From contig NZ_NIQU01000005.1 in the NCBI RefSeq assembly GCF_002741105.1, positions 25,138 to 89,137 of the forward strand: a stretch of DNA of 64,000 nucleotides. Direction: 5' to 3'. The DNA is from Pseudomonas sediminis. GTDB lineage: Bacteria > Pseudomonadota > Gammaproteobacteria > Pseudomonadales > Pseudomonadaceae. Positions 21,274 through 30,888 of the stretch are shown one piece after another. Under the pieces are notes generated by a model. The model made no database searches and was not told the origin of the DNA. It saw only the letters and a list, made by a program, of their open reading frames with translations. The translations under genes and the position numbers were made by a program. Every line of letters starts with the position of its first letter. The stretch's first letter is position 1.

Positions 21274-21735
21274 TCAGTTCATCAGCTCGACCAGCCGCCA
21301 GGTATCGAGAAAGGCCGTGACCCGAGTGATCCGGCCATTCTCCAGTTGCATGTGCCAGGAGTAGCTGTTCTCGTAGCGGCTGCCGTCCTTGGCAGTCGCC
21401 TCGCCATCCCAGTGCACGACCACGTAAGGCCCTTGCGCCACTATCTGGCGGACGGTGGGTACGATGGGCGTGGCCAGTTTGTCAGTGATGGGTTTGACCG
21501 CATCTTCCATGAACGCCTCACGCGTGCGGTAAGTCCCGGAGGACGGGCTGCTACCGGCCACGACCCAGACGGCGTCATCGGCGAGCAACTGGAAGATGCC
21601 GCCCTGGCCGGCGCGCCAATCATCGAAGGCTTTCTGAATAAGGGCCTGATTGGCCGCGGTGCTGTCGTTTGCCCAGGCCGGGAAGCAGAGTGAGGCGCTC
21701 AGTAGCAGTGCAATGACGATTTTTTGCGTGTTCAT
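21274..21735 (-). CDS. Exported SnoaL-like (NTF2-fold) protein
   Basis: 153 residues with a signal peptide (MNTQKIVIALLLSASLCFPAWA) followed by a single SnoaL-like cone-shaped domain: ALIQKAFDDWRAGQGGIFQLLADDAVWVVAGSSPSSGTYRTREAF, ending RVTAFLDTWRLVELMN. Such domains bind or isomerise small hydrophobic compounds, but the substrate cannot be read from sequence. It is last in a three-gene leftward group with an Atu4866-type protein and an SDR, all probably transcribed from the promoter facing the AraC regulator. Confidence 0.85.
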   Translation of the reverse strand: MNTQKIVIALLLSASLCFPAWANDSTAANQALIQKAFDDWRAGQGGIFQLLADDAVWVVAGSSPSSGTYRTREAFMEDAVKPITDKLATPIVPTVRQIVAQGPYVVVHWDGEATAKDGSRYENSYSWHMQLENGRITRVTAFLDTWRLVELMN

Positions 21736-21762
21736 GGTTTTTTCCTTGGCTGATGGGTGGCG

Positions 21763-22092
21763 TTACTCGTCAGTTGAGGTGTTCTTGCGGCGCAGCACCA
21801 TGCCGCCGTGATAGAGCACGTCGTCGATGAATTCACCGTCGGCGGTAAAGCCCGTGTCGTCGACGTAGTCGATGTGGTTGCCGGTGACGTGGTAGTTGCC
21901 CTGGTAGGCGCTCTCGCGATTCCCGCGCGCCTCGTCATAACGGCTGTTGGCCAATAGCTCATGGCGGACATGGCCGTCGTCCGTTACCCACATGCCAACA
22001 TAAGGATGCGAGGGAGCTGATGCTGCCATTACCGCTTCGGGTAGCAGGGCGCCGCTGATCAGCATTGCTGCGACGGTGTTCTTCGCTGACAT
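21763..22092 (-). CDS. Exported Atu4866-family protein
   Basis: 109 residues from ATG 22092 (GGAG six bases upstream), with a signal peptide MSAKNTVAAMLISGALLPEAVMAA. The mature part, GMWVTDDGHVRHELLANSRYDEARG then HIDYVDDTGFTADGEFIDDVLYHGGMVL, matches the small beta-barrel Atu4866 family. Function is unknown. Homologues often neighbour SDRs and AraC regulators, as here. It overlaps no gene; the SDR stop is 12 bases upstream. Confidence 0.82.
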   Translation of the reverse strand: MSAKNTVAAMLISGALLPEAVMAASAPSHPYVGMWVTDDGHVRHELLANSRYDEARGNRESAYQGNYHVTGNHIDYVDDTGFTADGEFIDDVLYHGGMVLRRKNTSTDE

Positions 22093-22103
22093 GGTGCTCT
22101 CCA

Positions 22104-22826
22104 TCAATGGGGGCTGGCGGTTGGGCGCACGATCAGCTCGCTGACGTCGACGTCATCGGGCTGTTCGACTGCATAGGCCACGGCGCGGGCGATGGCGTCT
22201 GGAGTGATGGCGACGCGACGGAAAGCTTTCATCGCCTCGCGCGCACTGGCATCGGAGATGCTGTCGGCCAGTTCGGACTCGACCACGCCGGGGCAGATGG
22301 TAGTGACGCGTATACGCTCGCTTTCCTGGCGCAGGCCGTCGGAAATCGCCCAGACGGCATACTTGGTGGCGCAGTAGACCGCTGCTGTCGGCGATACGGC
22401 GTGGGCGCCGATGGAGGCGATATTGATGACCTGGCCGCGCCCGCGCTCTTCCATGCCTGGTAGTACGGCGGCAATACCATGCAGCACGCCCCGGATGTTG
22501 ACGTCGATCATGCGGTCCCACTCGTCCACCTTCAGGGCGTTGAGCGGCGACAGCGGCATGACTCCGGCATTGTTGATGATCACGTCGACGGGGCCGTGCT
22601 GCGCTTCGGCATATTCGACGAAGGCTTGCATCTCATGCAGTTGGCTGACGTCGAGGGTGAGGCAGGAGGCGTGCTGACCTTGTGCTTGCAGTTCTTCTAC
22701 CAGCACCTGCAGGCGCTCGATGCGCCGGGCGCCGAGTACCACGTGATGGCCCAGGCTTGCCAGGTGTCTGGCGATGGCTTCGCCGATACCGCTACTGGCG
22801 CCGGTGACTAGGATGACTTTGCTCAT
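22104..22826 (-). CDS. SDR-family NAD(P)-dependent oxidoreductase
   Basis: 240-residue classical short-chain dehydrogenase: cofactor motif VTGASSGIGEAIARHLA near the N terminus, NNAGVM, and the catalytic tetrad segment with Ser in INIASIGAHAV and Tyr/Lys in YCATKYAVWAISDGLR. The Arg in LGARRIERL favours NADP(H). The ATG at 22826 follows GGAGATCGAC. It is first gene of the leftward group, divergent from an AraC regulator 142 bases away, which probably controls it. The substrate is unknown; similar SDRs are often annotated as reactive-carbonyl reductases. Confidence 0.9.
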   Translation of the reverse strand: MSKVILVTGASSGIGEAIARHLASLGHHVVLGARRIERLQVLVEELQAQGQHASCLTLDVSQLHEMQAFVEYAEAQHGPVDVIINNAGVMPLSPLNALKVDEWDRMIDVNIRGVLHGIAAVLPGMEERGRGQVINIASIGAHAVSPTAAVYCATKYAVWAISDGLRQESERIRVTTICPGVVESELADSISDASAREAMKAFRRVAITPDAIARAVAYAVEQPDDVDVSELIVRPTASPH

Positions 22827-22968
22827 GTCGATCTCCATTGCGTTCTGGAGAGTCCATGCTAGGCAGGGGGCGGCCGGCTGCTAAGTCTCGTTACTCTTTC
22901 GATATTGCCTGTTTCTATTGAATGCTTCCTACAATGTCCGGGTATTGATAACGAGTCGAAAGCGGCGC

Positions 22969-23898
22969 ATGAGCATGAGTCCTGAGAGCATCAAGCAGCG
23001 TATGGTCGAGCTGATGCTGCGCTTGGCCCCCGAGGAGGGGTACACCGCGGCGCAGCTCGACGGAGTTACCTTCATGCGCTCCAATCGCTCGCTACCGGTT
23101 ACCCCGGCGCTGTATGAGCCGAGCATCGTGATCGTGATCCAGGGGCGCAAGAGCGGGCTGCACGATGGCAATCTTTACGTTTACGACGCACAGCACTATC
23201 TGGTGCTGGCACTGCCTCTGCCATTTTCCATCGAGACCGAGGCCAGCGCAGAGGAGCCGATGCTGGGTGTGGCGCTGCGTGTCGAGCCGCTGCTGGTGGC
23301 CGAACTGGTCATGGATCGGGACGAGCCTCAACCCACTCAACCAGCAACGCTTTATTCCAGCCCGATCGATGCGCACTTGAGTGATGCCACGTTGCGCCTG
23401 CTGGAGGCACTGGCTGACCCTGACGAGGTGCGTCTGCTCGGCCCATCGATTCTGCGTGAGATCGTCTTTCGCGTATTGCAGGGTGAGCAGGGCAATGGCC
23501 TGCGCGCGACGCTGGCGCAGAACAGCCATTTCGGTCGTATCGCTCGCGTCCTGCAGCGGATTCACCGGGATTATCAGGAGTCGCTCGATGTGCCTTCGCT
23601 GGCTGAGATCGCCAGCATGAGCGTCCCGGCCTTCCATGTGCACTTCAAGGCGATGACCAGCCGCTCGCCGCTGCAGTACCTCAAGGCCATTCGCCTGCAT
23701 CAGGCGCGCCTGCTGATGATCCGCAACGACATGAGTGCGCTCAGTGCGGCGCAGCGCGTCGGGTATGAAAGTCCGTCGCAGTTCAGTCGAGAGTTCAAGC
23801 GCCTGTTCGGGCGTACCCCTGGCGATGAGACGCGTCACTTCAAGACCCTGCTTAGGCTTGCTCCTGCCGTTGCTGGCGTTGCGCGCTCCGCATCCTGA
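22969..23898 (+). CDS. AraC-family transcriptional regulator (AraC_N type)
   Basis: 309 residues. The N-terminal effector domain of the AraC_N (PF06719-like) class includes LYEPSIVIVIQGRKSGLHDG and YLVLALPLPFSIET; a C-terminal double helix-turn-helix follows (SLDVPSLAEIASMSVPAFHVHFKAMT, then LSAAQRVGYESPSQFSREFKRLFGRTPGDE). The start is ATG 22969, with MSMSP initiation; 22975 is equally possible. The divergent orientation suggests it activates the SDR/Atu4866/SnoaL cluster. The inducer is unknown. Confidence 0.88.
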   Translation: MSMSPESIKQRMVELMLRLAPEEGYTAAQLDGVTFMRSNRSLPVTPALYEPSIVIVIQGRKSGLHDGNLYVYDAQHYLVLALPLPFSIETEASAEEPMLGVALRVEPLLVAELVMDRDEPQPTQPATLYSSPIDAHLSDATLRLLEALADPDEVRLLGPSILREIVFRVLQGEQGNGLRATLAQNSHFGRIARVLQRIHRDYQESLDVPSLAEIASMSVPAFHVHFKAMTSRSPLQYLKAIRLHQARLLMIRNDMSALSAAQRVGYESPSQFSREFKRLFGRTPGDETRHFKTLLRLAPAVAGVARSAS

Positions 23899-23930
23899 TA
23901 CTTCCCTCGCAGGACCTTTCTGCTTCTTTG

Positions 23931-23955
23931 GTAGTGGATGCCGATAAACCACTAC
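23931..23955. promoter_or_regulatory. Inverted repeat upstream of oadG
   Basis: GTAGTGG (23931-23937) and CCACTAC (23949-23955) are perfect 7-base arms around an 11-base loop, 145 bases before oadG. It could be an operator for the oad operon or the end of the araC transcript; nothing decides. Confidence 0.4.
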
Positions 23956-24099
23956 ATAAATAGCCCGTGCGGCCCTTTTGGCGTTTGCTTCAAACGCTCG
24001 TTTCACGCTAAGGTTCGCCAGCTTTGCCCAGGCGCTGACGCTGGGCGCTCCTAATCAATAATGAACGCAGCCCGCGAGCTGCTGGCCAAAGGAGCCAAG

Positions 24100-24357
24100 A
24101 TGACCCCCAGTGAACTGCTGCTCGAGGGTGTCGAACTCATGCTGTTCGGCATGGGCTTCGTCTTTGTCTTTCTGGTGTTGCTGGTGGGTGTGGTCAGTCT
24201 GATGTCACGGCTGATCGCGACCTTCGCTCCGCCCGCGCCGAGCCCGGCCATTTCTTCTCCAGCACCTAGTGCCAGGTCGGCCAGCCATGAGCCGGACGCA
24301 GCAACACTGGCCGCCATCCAATCCGCCATTGCCCAGCACCGCGCACGCCGCGGTTGA
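24100..24357 (+). CDS. oadG: Oxaloacetate decarboxylase gamma chain
   Basis: 85-residue single-pass membrane subunit that links the alpha and beta chains of the Na+-pumping oxaloacetate decarboxylase. One N-terminal hydrophobic helix ([28 protein letters not shown]) is followed by a proline/alanine/serine-rich linker and a short cytoplasmic tail. The start ATG 24100 has AAGGAG eight bases upstream; an earlier ATG at 24061 is less likely. It leads the oadG-A-B operon. Confidence 0.9.
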   Translation: MTPSELLLEGVELMLFGMGFVFVFLVLLVGVVSLMSRLIATFAPPAPSPAISSPAPSARSASHEPDAATLAAIQSAIAQHRARRG

Positions 24358-24380
24358 TCAGGTTCAGAGGGAGTACCTGC

Positions 24381-26159
24381 ATGACTGCCGTGAAACAAGC
24401 ACTCGGAATCACCGATGTGGTGCTGCGTGATGCGCATCAGTCGATCCTGGCGACGCGTGTTCGTCTTGAAGACATGCTGCCGATCGCGCCCAAGCTCGAT
24501 CAGGTGGGCTTCTGGTCGGTGGAGTCCTGGGGTGGCGCGACCTTCGATGTCTGCATTCGTTATCTCGGCGAAGATCCCTGGGAGCGTATCCGCGAGCTGA
24601 AGAAGGCCATGCCCAATACCCGTCAGCAGATGCTGTTGCGCGGGCAGAACCTGTTGGGCTACCGCCACTACGCAGATGACGTAGTGGAAAAATTCGTCGA
24701 GCGTGCCGCCGTCAACGGCGTCGATGTGTTTCGCGTATTCGACGCGATGAACGATCCGCGCAACCTGGAAACGGCGCTCAAGGCCGTCAAGCAGCAGGGC
24801 AAGCATGCCCAGGGCACCATCTCCTATACCACCAGTCCGGTGCATACGCTGGATATGTGGGTCGATCTGGCCAAGCAGATCGAAGACATGGGCGCCGATT
24901 CGGTGGCGATCAAGGATATGGCCGGGATTCTTACGCCTTATACGGCGTTCGAGCTGGTCTCACGTCTGAAGGCCAGCCTGGCCATTCCGATCCATATGCA
25001 GTGCCACGCCACGGCTGGGCTGTCGTCGGTGGCCATCCTGAAGGCGGTGGAAGCTGGCATCGATAACGTCGACACCGCAATTTCCTCGCTGTCGATGACC
25101 TACGGCCATTCGCCGACCGAGTCGGTGGTGGCGATGTTCCAGAACACCGAGCGCGACACCGGGCTCAACCTGGAGCTGCTGGAAGAAATCGCCGCGTACT
25201 TTCGCGAGGTGCGCAAGAAATACGCGAAATTCGAGGGCAACCTCAAGGGCGTCGACTCGCGCATCCTGGTCGCCCAGGTGCCGGGCGGTATGCTCACCAA
25301 CATGGAAAGCCAGCTGAAAGAGCAGGGTGCCCAGGACAAGTTCGACCAGGTGCTGGCCGAGATTCCGCGTGTGCGCCAAGACCTGGGTTTCATCCCGCTG
25401 GTGACGCCCACTTCGCAGATCGTCGGTACCCAGGCAGTGATCAACGTGCTCACGGGGGAGCGCTACAAATCGATCACCAAGGAGACCGCGGGTGTGCTCA
25501 AGGGCGAGTATGGCGCAGCCCCTGCTCCCTTCAACGCCGAGCTGCAGGCCCGTGTGCTCGATGGCGCCGAGGCCATTACCTGCCGCCCGGCCGACCTGCT
25601 CGAAGCCGAGATGGACAAGCTGACCGCCGAACTCAAGGGCATCGCTCAGGAGAAAGGCATCAAGTTGGCCGCCGACGAAATCGACGACGTCCTGACCTAC
25701 GCGCTATTCCCGCAGATCGGCTTGAAATTCCTGGAGAACCGCGGCAATCCGGCGGCCTTCGAACCCGCTCCGACTGTTAAGGAAATGCCGGCTCGCGAGG
25801 CTGGCAAGCCTGAGGTCTACACCGTCGAGGTCAATGGCAAGTCGTTTGTCGTGCAGGTGAGCGACGGCGGTGATATCGAGGGCATCAAGCCCGTCGGTGG
25901 CGCGGCGAGCGCTACACCGGCGGCTGCCCCGGCCGCAGTGGATGGCGGCGAGCCGCAGGCGGCACCGCTGGCTGGCAATATCTTCAAGGTGCTGGTGCAG
26001 CCAGGCCAGGCCGTGGAGGAAGGCGAGTTGGTGATCATTCTTGAGGCGATGAAGATGGAAACCGAAATCCGCGCCTTCAAGGCCGGTACTGTCGGTGCCG
26101 TCAACGTCAAGGTCGGCGATACCGTGGTAGTGGGCGCTAGCCTGCTGACCATCGGCTGA
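24381..26159 (+). CDS. oadA: Oxaloacetate decarboxylase alpha chain (biotin-dependent)
   Basis: Cytoplasmic carboxyltransferase subunit with 592 residues. The N-terminal TIM-barrel of the HMG-CoA-lyase-like class ([19 protein letters not shown], with metal site [13 protein letters not shown]) is followed by a conserved PYC/OAD domain, an Ala/Pro-rich swivel ([14 protein letters not shown]) and a C-terminal biotinyl domain with the biotinylated Lys in [11 protein letters not shown]. It decarboxylates oxaloacetate and passes CO2 on biotin to OadB. The ATG at 24381 was picked over 24354. It could in principle be a pyruvate carboxylase B subunit, but the flanking oadG and oadB decide. Confidence 0.95.
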   Translation: MTAVKQALGITDVVLRDAHQSILATRVRLEDMLPIAPKLDQVGFWSVESWGGATFDVCIRYLGEDPWERIRELKKAMPNTRQQMLLRGQNLLGYRHYADDVVEKFVERAAVNGVDVFRVFDAMNDPRNLETALKAVKQQGKHAQGTISYTTSPVHTLDMWVDLAKQIEDMGADSVAIKDMAGILTPYTAFELVSRLKASLAIPIHMQCHATAGLSSVAILKAVEAGIDNVDTAISSLSMTYGHSPTESVVAMFQNTERDTGLNLELLEEIAAYFREVRKKYAKFEGNLKGVDSRILVAQVPGGMLTNMESQLKEQGAQDKFDQVLAEIPRVRQDLGFIPLVTPTSQIVGTQAVINVLTGERYKSITKETAGVLKGEYGAAPAPFNAELQARVLDGAEAITCRPADLLEAEMDKLTAELKGIAQEKGIKLAADEIDDVLTYALFPQIGLKFLENRGNPAAFEPAPTVKEMPAREAGKPEVYTVEVNGKSFVVQVSDGGDIEGIKPVGGAASATPAAAPAAVDGGEPQAAPLAGNIFKVLVQPGQAVEEGELVIILEAMKMETEIRAFKAGTVGAVNVKVGDTVVVGASLLTIG

Positions 26160-26169
26160 GGGGCGCATA

Positions 26170-27306
26170 ATGGAAAAGCTGCTCAAGCTCTGGCAGAGCA
26201 CCGGCCTGTATCACCTGGAACCCGGTCAGGCGTTCATGATCGCGGTGTGCATACTGCTGATCTACCTGGCGATCAAGAAAGGCTTCGAGCCTTTGCTGTT
26301 GATTCCTATCGGCTTCGGCGGGCTGATGTCGAACATTCCGGTGGCCAACATGGCGGAGGGGGCGGGTTTTCTGCACCTGATCTATGAAGTGGGGCTGCCG
26401 ACCAGCATCTTCCCATTGCTGATCTTCCTCGGCGTCGGCGCCATGACCGATTTCGGTCCGATGCTGGCCAACCCCAAAACACTACTGTTGGGTGCTGCTG
26501 CGCAGTTCGGTATTTTCGGTACGCTGCTCGGCGCCTTGGCACTGACTGCGTTGGGTATTCCCGGTATGGAGTTCACCCTCAAGGAGGCTGCCTCCATCGC
26601 CATCATTGGCGGTGCTGACGGCCCGACCTCGATCTTCGTGACCTCCAAGCTGGCGCCGCATCTACTTGGTCCTATTGCAGTTGCGGCCTATGCCTACATG
26701 GCGTTGGTGCCCTTGATTCAGCCGCCGATCATGCGCGCCCTGACCACCAAGGAAGAGCGGGCCATCGTCATGCAGCAGTTGCGTCCGGTGGGGCAGACCG
26801 AGAAAATCATTTTCCCCATCGTGCTATGCATTCTGATCGGGATGCTGCTGCCTGACGCCGCGCCGCTGATCGGTATGTTCGCCCTCGGCAACCTGCTGCG
26901 TGAGGCCGGTGTGGTCGAGCGCCTGGCCGATACCTCGCGCAATGCACTGATCAATATCGTCACCATCTTCCTCGGTCTGACCGTGGGTTCGAAGCTGTCG
27001 GCCGAGGCCTTCCTGCAGCTCAAGACCTTGGGCATTCTGATGCTGGGCATGGTGGCGTTTTGCGCGGGTACGGCGGCTGGTGTATTGATGGCCAAGCTGA
27101 TGAACGTGTTCAGCAGCAACAAGGTCAATCCGTTGATCGGTTCGGCGGGGGTGTCGGCCGTGCCGATGGCGGCTCGGGTATCGAACAAGGTCGGCCTGGA
27201 GGCCAACCCACAGAACTTCCTGCTGATGCATGCCATGGGCCCGAACGTGGCTGGGGTGATCGGCTCGGCCGTGGCGGCGGGGGTATTGCTCAGCTTCGTT
27301 GGCTGA
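26170..27306 (+). CDS. oadB: Oxaloacetate decarboxylase beta chain (Na+ pump)
   Basis: 378-residue integral membrane subunit that decarboxylates carboxybiotin and exports Na+. About nine hydrophobic helices are visible. Family signatures include [21 protein letters not shown] (with the Na+-binding Asp), [17 protein letters not shown] and the C-terminal [19 protein letters not shown] and [18 protein letters not shown]. It starts ten bases after oadA. Confidence 0.95.
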   Translation: MEKLLKLWQSTGLYHLEPGQAFMIAVCILLIYLAIKKGFEPLLLIPIGFGGLMSNIPVANMAEGAGFLHLIYEVGLPTSIFPLLIFLGVGAMTDFGPMLANPKTLLLGAAAQFGIFGTLLGALALTALGIPGMEFTLKEAASIAIIGGADGPTSIFVTSKLAPHLLGPIAVAAYAYMALVPLIQPPIMRALTTKEERAIVMQQLRPVGQTEKIIFPIVLCILIGMLLPDAAPLIGMFALGNLLREAGVVERLADTSRNALINIVTIFLGLTVGSKLSAEAFLQLKTLGILMLGMVAFCAGTAAGVLMAKLMNVFSSNKVNPLIGSAGVSAVPMAARVSNKVGLEANPQNFLLMHAMGPNVAGVIGSAVAAGVLLSFVG

Positions 27307-27344
27307 GCAAGGGATGTCATGACCGCCGTCAGGAATGGCAGGCA

Positions 27345-27375
27345 ATAAAAAACCGGCTCAAGGCCGGTTTTTTTA
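27345..27375. terminator. Bidirectional terminator between oadB and amrZ
   Basis: AAAAAACCGGC and GCCGGTTTTTTT flank a five-base loop. Both strands have a T-tract, fitting the convergent genes on each side. Confidence 0.88.
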
Positions 27376-27385
27376 TGGGCTCGCT

Positions 27386-27712
27386 TCAAGCTTCTTCGGC
27401 GGCCATTTCCACGTCGTGGGCAATCAGAGCGACCAGTGCATTCTGCTGGCGTCGCGACAGCTGACGGAAGCGCTGCAGCAGTTCACGCTCGTGCAGGCTC
27501 AGCTCAGGGCTGTCGAGGCGCAGGCTAAGATCCTCATCCAGGGCGCCTTCCTGCAGCATGCTTTGCTCCAGGCGGGCGATGATTTCAGAGTTCATGCTGC
27601 GGTGATGGTTGCGTGCTACGTCAGCAATACGCTCACGCATGCCATCAGGCAAGCGAACGACGAATTTGTCAGCCGTGCGGCTGGAATAAATAGCCTGTTT
27701 CATAGGGCGCAT
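27386..27712 (-). CDS. amrZ: AmrZ (AlgZ), ribbon-helix-helix regulator of alginate and motility
   Basis: 108-residue Arc-family DNA-binding protein. The N-terminal ribbon-helix-helix [38 protein letters not shown] and the C-terminal tetramerisation segment [29 protein letters not shown] agree closely with P. aeruginosa AmrZ, which activates algD, represses fleQ and controls twitching and c-di-GMP genes. The start codon is ATG 27710-27712, MRPMKQA. The promoter lies in the 27713-28095 gap; a 7-base palindrome at 27822 is a possible control site. Confidence 0.95.
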   Translation of the reverse strand: MRPMKQAIYSSRTADKFVVRLPDGMRERIADVARNHHRSMNSEIIARLEQSMLQEGALDEDLSLRLDSPELSLHERELLQRFRQLSRRQQNALVALIAHDVEMAAEEA

Positions 27713-27821
27713 ACATTACCGGTTAGTTCAGGGAGCGATACTGGTAGTCAGTGTCGAGATTGTCACCGGTTTGACAGTGTTTCGCACTAGCCGTTCAACC
27801 GGTACCGCGTTCTGCGTCATT

Positions 27822-27837
27822 ATGACCTTCAGGTCAT
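27822..27837. promoter_or_regulatory. Palindrome in the amrZ-phnC intergenic region
   Basis: ATGACCTTCAGGTCAT has perfect 7-base arms about a 2-base centre, 110 bases upstream of the amrZ start. It has the look of a dimeric repressor operator. The binding protein is unknown, and it does not match the AmrZ consensus as I remember it. Confidence 0.4.
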
Positions 27838-27987
27838 CTGAACAGTTCCTTGACGCCAAATACGTGTCACATTGTGATTCAGGTAGCGGCTTTATGCCAG
27901 CACCGATTGTCTGAAATGCGTGGTACTCGGCAGAACTCATCCTGTTGCTTCGCTCGATCATAAAAGTTTCAAGTCTCATTCACTCAA

Positions 27988-28032
27988 TCGTCATCCCCGG
28001 TTCACGGGTCTGACACAGCGTGCGCCTACCTT
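27988..28032 (+). promoter_or_regulatory. Possible Pho box and -10 for the phn operon
   Basis: Three consecutive 11-base blocks (27988, 27999, 28010) contain GTCAT, TTCAC and CTGACAC at the same phase, resembling PhoB half-sites (CTGTCAT). TACCTT at 28027-28032 is suitably placed as a -10. phn operons are classically PhoB-activated, which supports the reading, but the match of the second block is weak. Confidence 0.45.
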
Positions 28033-28095
28033 GGTCTACACCAGAAGGCGCCGGCTAGCGGCCTTCTTATCGAAATGATAGTAGAGGGCCAGCAC

Positions 28096-28920
28096 ATGAG
28101 CGTAGCTATTCGAGTCGATCGTCTGAATAAAAGTTTCGGCCGCAAGCAGGCGCTGTTCGATCTGGCGCTATCCGTGCAGCCGGGCGAGATGGTGGCGCTG
28201 ATCGGCGCCTCGGGCTCGGGCAAGTCGACCCTGTTGCGGCATCTGGCCGGCCTGGCGCGCGGTGACGCCGGTAGCATCGAAGTGCTTGGGCGTCAGGTGC
28301 AGAGCGACGGGCGCCTGAATGGCGATGTGCGCCGCCAGCGCGCCGATATCGGCTACATCTTTCAGCAGTTCAATCTGGTCGGCCGTCTCAGCGTGCTGCA
28401 GAACGTGCTGCTCGGCGGCCTGGGGCGCATGCCGCGTTGGCGTGGCAGCCTCAGCCTGTTCAATCCCGAAGAGAAGCAGCGTGCGCTGCAGGCGTTGGAG
28501 CGGGTAGGGCTGGCCGAGTTCGCCGCGCAGCGTGCCTCGACCCTGTCCGGTGGCCAGCAGCAGCGCGTGGCCATCGCCCGTGCGCTGTGCCAGCAGGCCG
28601 AGGTGATTCTCGCCGACGAGCCCATCGCCTCGCTCGACCCGGAGTCGGCGCGCAAGGTGATGGAGATCCTCGCCGACATCAACCGTCGCGACGGCAAGAC
28701 GGTGGTGGTGACCCTGCATCAGGTCGATTACGCGGTGCGCTATTGCCAGCGCGCCGTGGCGCTCAAGGGTGGGCGAATTCATTTCGACGGCCCGACCGCG
28801 GGCTTCAACCCCGATTTCCTCAATGACCTCTACGGCGGCGATCTCGATATCAGCCTGCTGCTGCCGCAAGGGCAGCGCCCACGGGCCGTGGAACGTCCGC
28901 TGACACTGGCCAAGGCCTGA
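28096..28920 (+). CDS. phnC: Phosphonate ABC transporter ATP-binding protein PhnC
   Basis: 274-residue ATPase of the PhnCDE importer. Walker [10 protein letters not shown] is at about residues 37-45, followed by the Q-loop [18 protein letters not shown], signature [17 protein letters not shown] and Walker [16 protein letters not shown]. The QFNLVGRL stretch is typical of PhnC. GAGGG is upstream of ATG 28096; an earlier ATG at 28075 lacks this. It is first gene of a thirteen-gene operon. Confidence 0.95.
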   Translation: MSVAIRVDRLNKSFGRKQALFDLALSVQPGEMVALIGASGSGKSTLLRHLAGLARGDAGSIEVLGRQVQSDGRLNGDVRRQRADIGYIFQQFNLVGRLSVLQNVLLGGLGRMPRWRGSLSLFNPEEKQRALQALERVGLAEFAAQRASTLSGGQQQRVAIARALCQQAEVILADEPIASLDPESARKVMEILADINRRDGKTVVVTLHQVDYAVRYCQRAVALKGGRIHFDGPTAGFNPDFLNDLYGGDLDISLLLPQGQRPRAVERPLTLAKA

Positions 28921-28974
28921 TCTCAGCACCCTCATTCGAAACAACAACGCCAACTAGCAACAGGAGTGTGCTCC

Positions 28975-29976
28975 ATGTTCAAACGCATCGGCCAGGTGCT
29001 GGCTGCTTCCGCGCTCGTCACCGGTTCCCTGCTGGGCTCGGCCCAGGCTGCCGAGGAACTCAACTTCGGCATCATTTCCACCGAGTCTTCGCAGAATCTC
29101 AAGGCCATGTGGGATCCCTTCCTGGCCGACATGAGCAAGCAGACCGGGGTAAAGATCAACGCCTTCTTCGCGCCTGACTACGCCGGGATCATCCAGGGTA
29201 TGCGCTTCGACAAGGTCGACGTGGCCTGGTATGGCAACAAGTCGGCGATGGAGGCGGTTGATCGCGCCGGCGGCGAGATCTTCGCCCAGACCGTGGCGGC
29301 CAACGGTGCGCAGGGTTACTACAGCCTGCTGGTGGCGCACAAGGACAGCGCGATCAACTCGGTCGATGACATGCTCAAGAACGCCAAGAGCCTGACCTTC
29401 GCCAACGGCGACCCCAACTCCACCTCCGGCTACCTGGTACCGGGCTATTACGTGTTCGCCCAGAACAATGTCGACGCCGGCAAGGTCTTCAAGCGCTCGC
29501 TCAATGGCAGCCATGAGGTCAACGCGTTGTCGGTGGCCAACAAGCAAGTCGATGTCGGCACCTTCAACAGCGAAGGCATGGAGCGTCTGGAAGTGACCGC
29601 GCCGGACAAGGCCGCACAGCTCAAGGTGATCTGGACTTCGCCGCTGATTCCCTCCGACCCCATCGTCTGGCGCAAGAACCTGCCGCAGGAAACCCGCGAC
29701 AAACTGCGCAACTTCTTCATGAGCTACGGCGCCAAGCCGGAGGAGAAGAAGGTGCTCGAAGGCCTGCAGTGGGGCCAGTTCAAGGCTTCCGACAACGACC
29801 AGTTGCTGCCGATTCGCCAGCTTGAGCTGTTCAAGAAGCGCAGCGAAGTGGCCAGCAACGACAAGCTCAAGGACGCCGACAAGCAGGCCCAGCTCAAGGA
29901 GCTTGATGCCGAGCTGGCCAAGCTGGAGCAGCGTATGGCCGAGCGTGAGAAGCAGAACAGCGACAGCGCTGGCTGA
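28975..29976 (+). CDS. phnD: Phosphonate ABC transporter, substrate-binding protein PhnD
   Basis: 333-residue periplasmic receptor for alkylphosphonates. The signal peptide is [26 protein letters not shown]. The mature protein shows the PhnD family features [66 protein letters not shown], and [14 protein letters not shown]. The C terminus is lengthened by a charged helical segment ([30 protein letters not shown]), probably a coiled coil. AGGAG at 28962 sets ATG 28975. Confidence 0.95.
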   Translation: MFKRIGQVLAASALVTGSLLGSAQAAEELNFGIISTESSQNLKAMWDPFLADMSKQTGVKINAFFAPDYAGIIQGMRFDKVDVAWYGNKSAMEAVDRAGGEIFAQTVAANGAQGYYSLLVAHKDSAINSVDDMLKNAKSLTFANGDPNSTSGYLVPGYYVFAQNNVDAGKVFKRSLNGSHEVNALSVANKQVDVGTFNSEGMERLEVTAPDKAAQLKVIWTSPLIPSDPIVWRKNLPQETRDKLRNFFMSYGAKPEEKKVLEGLQWGQFKASDNDQLLPIRQLELFKKRSEVASNDKLKDADKQAQLKELDAELAKLEQRMAEREKQNSDSAG

Positions 29977-29985
29977 GCCTCGGAG

Positions 29986-30011
29986 CCGCCCCGCGAAGGT
30001 GGGGCGGTTCT
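29986..30011 (+). terminator. Intra-operon hairpin between phnD and phnE
   Basis: CCGCCCC (29986-29992) and GGGGCGG (30001-30007) around an 8-base loop, followed by TTCTT. It resembles the hairpin after aotJ and could lower expression of genes downstream of the binding protein. A single REP-like arm follows at 30024-30043. Confidence 0.65.
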
Positions 30012-30058
30012 TGAACAGCTCGCCGCTGAAGCGCCTCCCACAGGAACGAGAGTTACCC

Positions 30059-30850
30059 ATGACCACACTGACCACCGCCACCCCGGCAACCGAAGCCAAG
30101 CGCAGCTGGCTGCAATTGATCGGCTGGGGCCTGTTCTTCGCCGTACTCGCCTGGTCCTGGCAGGGTGCGGAAATGAACCCGCTGGCGCTGGTGCGCGATG
30201 CCGGCAACATGGCCACCTTCGCCGCCGACTTCTTCCCGCCGGACTTCAGCAACTGGCAGCACTACCTCAAGGAGATGGTCGTCACCGTACAGATCGCTCT
30301 TTGGGGCACGGTGCTGGCCATCGTCTGCGCCATTCCGCTGGGCATCCTCTGTTCCGAGAACATCGTGCCCTGGTGGGTGTACCAGCCGGTACGCCGGGTG
30401 ATGGATGCCTGCCGTTCGATCAACGAAATGGTCTTCGCCATGCTTTTCGTCGTCGCGGTCGGGCTCGGCCCCTTCGCTGGCGTGCTGGCGCTGTTCATCA
30501 GCACCACCGGAGTGCTGGCCAAATTGTTCGCCGAGGCGGTCGAGGCCATCGACCCAGGCCCGGTCGAAGGCGTACGCGCGACCGGCGCCAGTGCCCTGCA
30601 GGAGGTGATCTTCGGCGTCATCCCGCAAGTGCTGCCGCTGTGGATTTCCTACTCGCTGTACCGCTTCGAGTCCAACGTGCGTTCGGCCACGGTGGTCGGC
30701 ATGGTCGGCGCCGGTGGCATCGGCGTGATCCTCTGGGAGGCCATACGCGGCTTCCAGTTCGCCCAGACCTGCGCGCTGCTGATCGTGATCATCCTGGTGG
30801 TGAGCGCCATCGACATCCTGTCCCAACGCCTGCGCAAGCTCTTTATCTGA
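30059..30850 (+). CDS. phnE: Phosphonate ABC transporter permease PhnE
   Basis: 263-residue inner-membrane permease with about six helices. The EAA-type loop reads [27 protein letters not shown], followed by [21 protein letters not shown], both typical of PhnE. The start ATG 30059 is preceded by AGGAACGAG. The N-terminal region contains one Trp-rich hydrophobic segment ([19 protein letters not shown]) that is longer than in some homologues. Confidence 0.94.
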   Translation: MTTLTTATPATEAKRSWLQLIGWGLFFAVLAWSWQGAEMNPLALVRDAGNMATFAADFFPPDFSNWQHYLKEMVVTVQIALWGTVLAIVCAIPLGILCSENIVPWWVYQPVRRVMDACRSINEMVFAMLFVVAVGLGPFAGVLALFISTTGVLAKLFAEAVEAIDPGPVEGVRATGASALQEVIFGVIPQVLPLWISYSLYRFESNVRSATVVGMVGAGGIGVILWEAIRGFQFAQTCALLIVIILVVSAIDILSQRLRKLFI

Positions 30851-30860
30851 AGGAGAGGGA

Positions 30861-30883
30861 GGGCGCCTGCGTGCGCCCTTTTC
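30861..30883 (+). terminator. Small terminator-like hairpin between phnE and phnF
   Basis: GGGCGC (30861-30866) pairs with GCGCCC (30873-30878), loop of six, then TTTTC. It lies directly before the phnF start and would separate the transport genes from the lyase genes if active. Confidence 0.6.
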
Positions 30884-30888
30884 AAACG

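Noticed and set aside
23940..23947. GCCGATAA as a sigma-28 promoter before oadG
   Set aside because: The -10-like octamer is perfect, but no TAAA-type -35 lies at the required distance, and oad genes are not flagellar.
27728..27979. 83-codon ORF upstream of amrZ
   Set aside because: No ribosome site, unusual composition, and it covers the amrZ promoter and palindrome; more likely non-coding.
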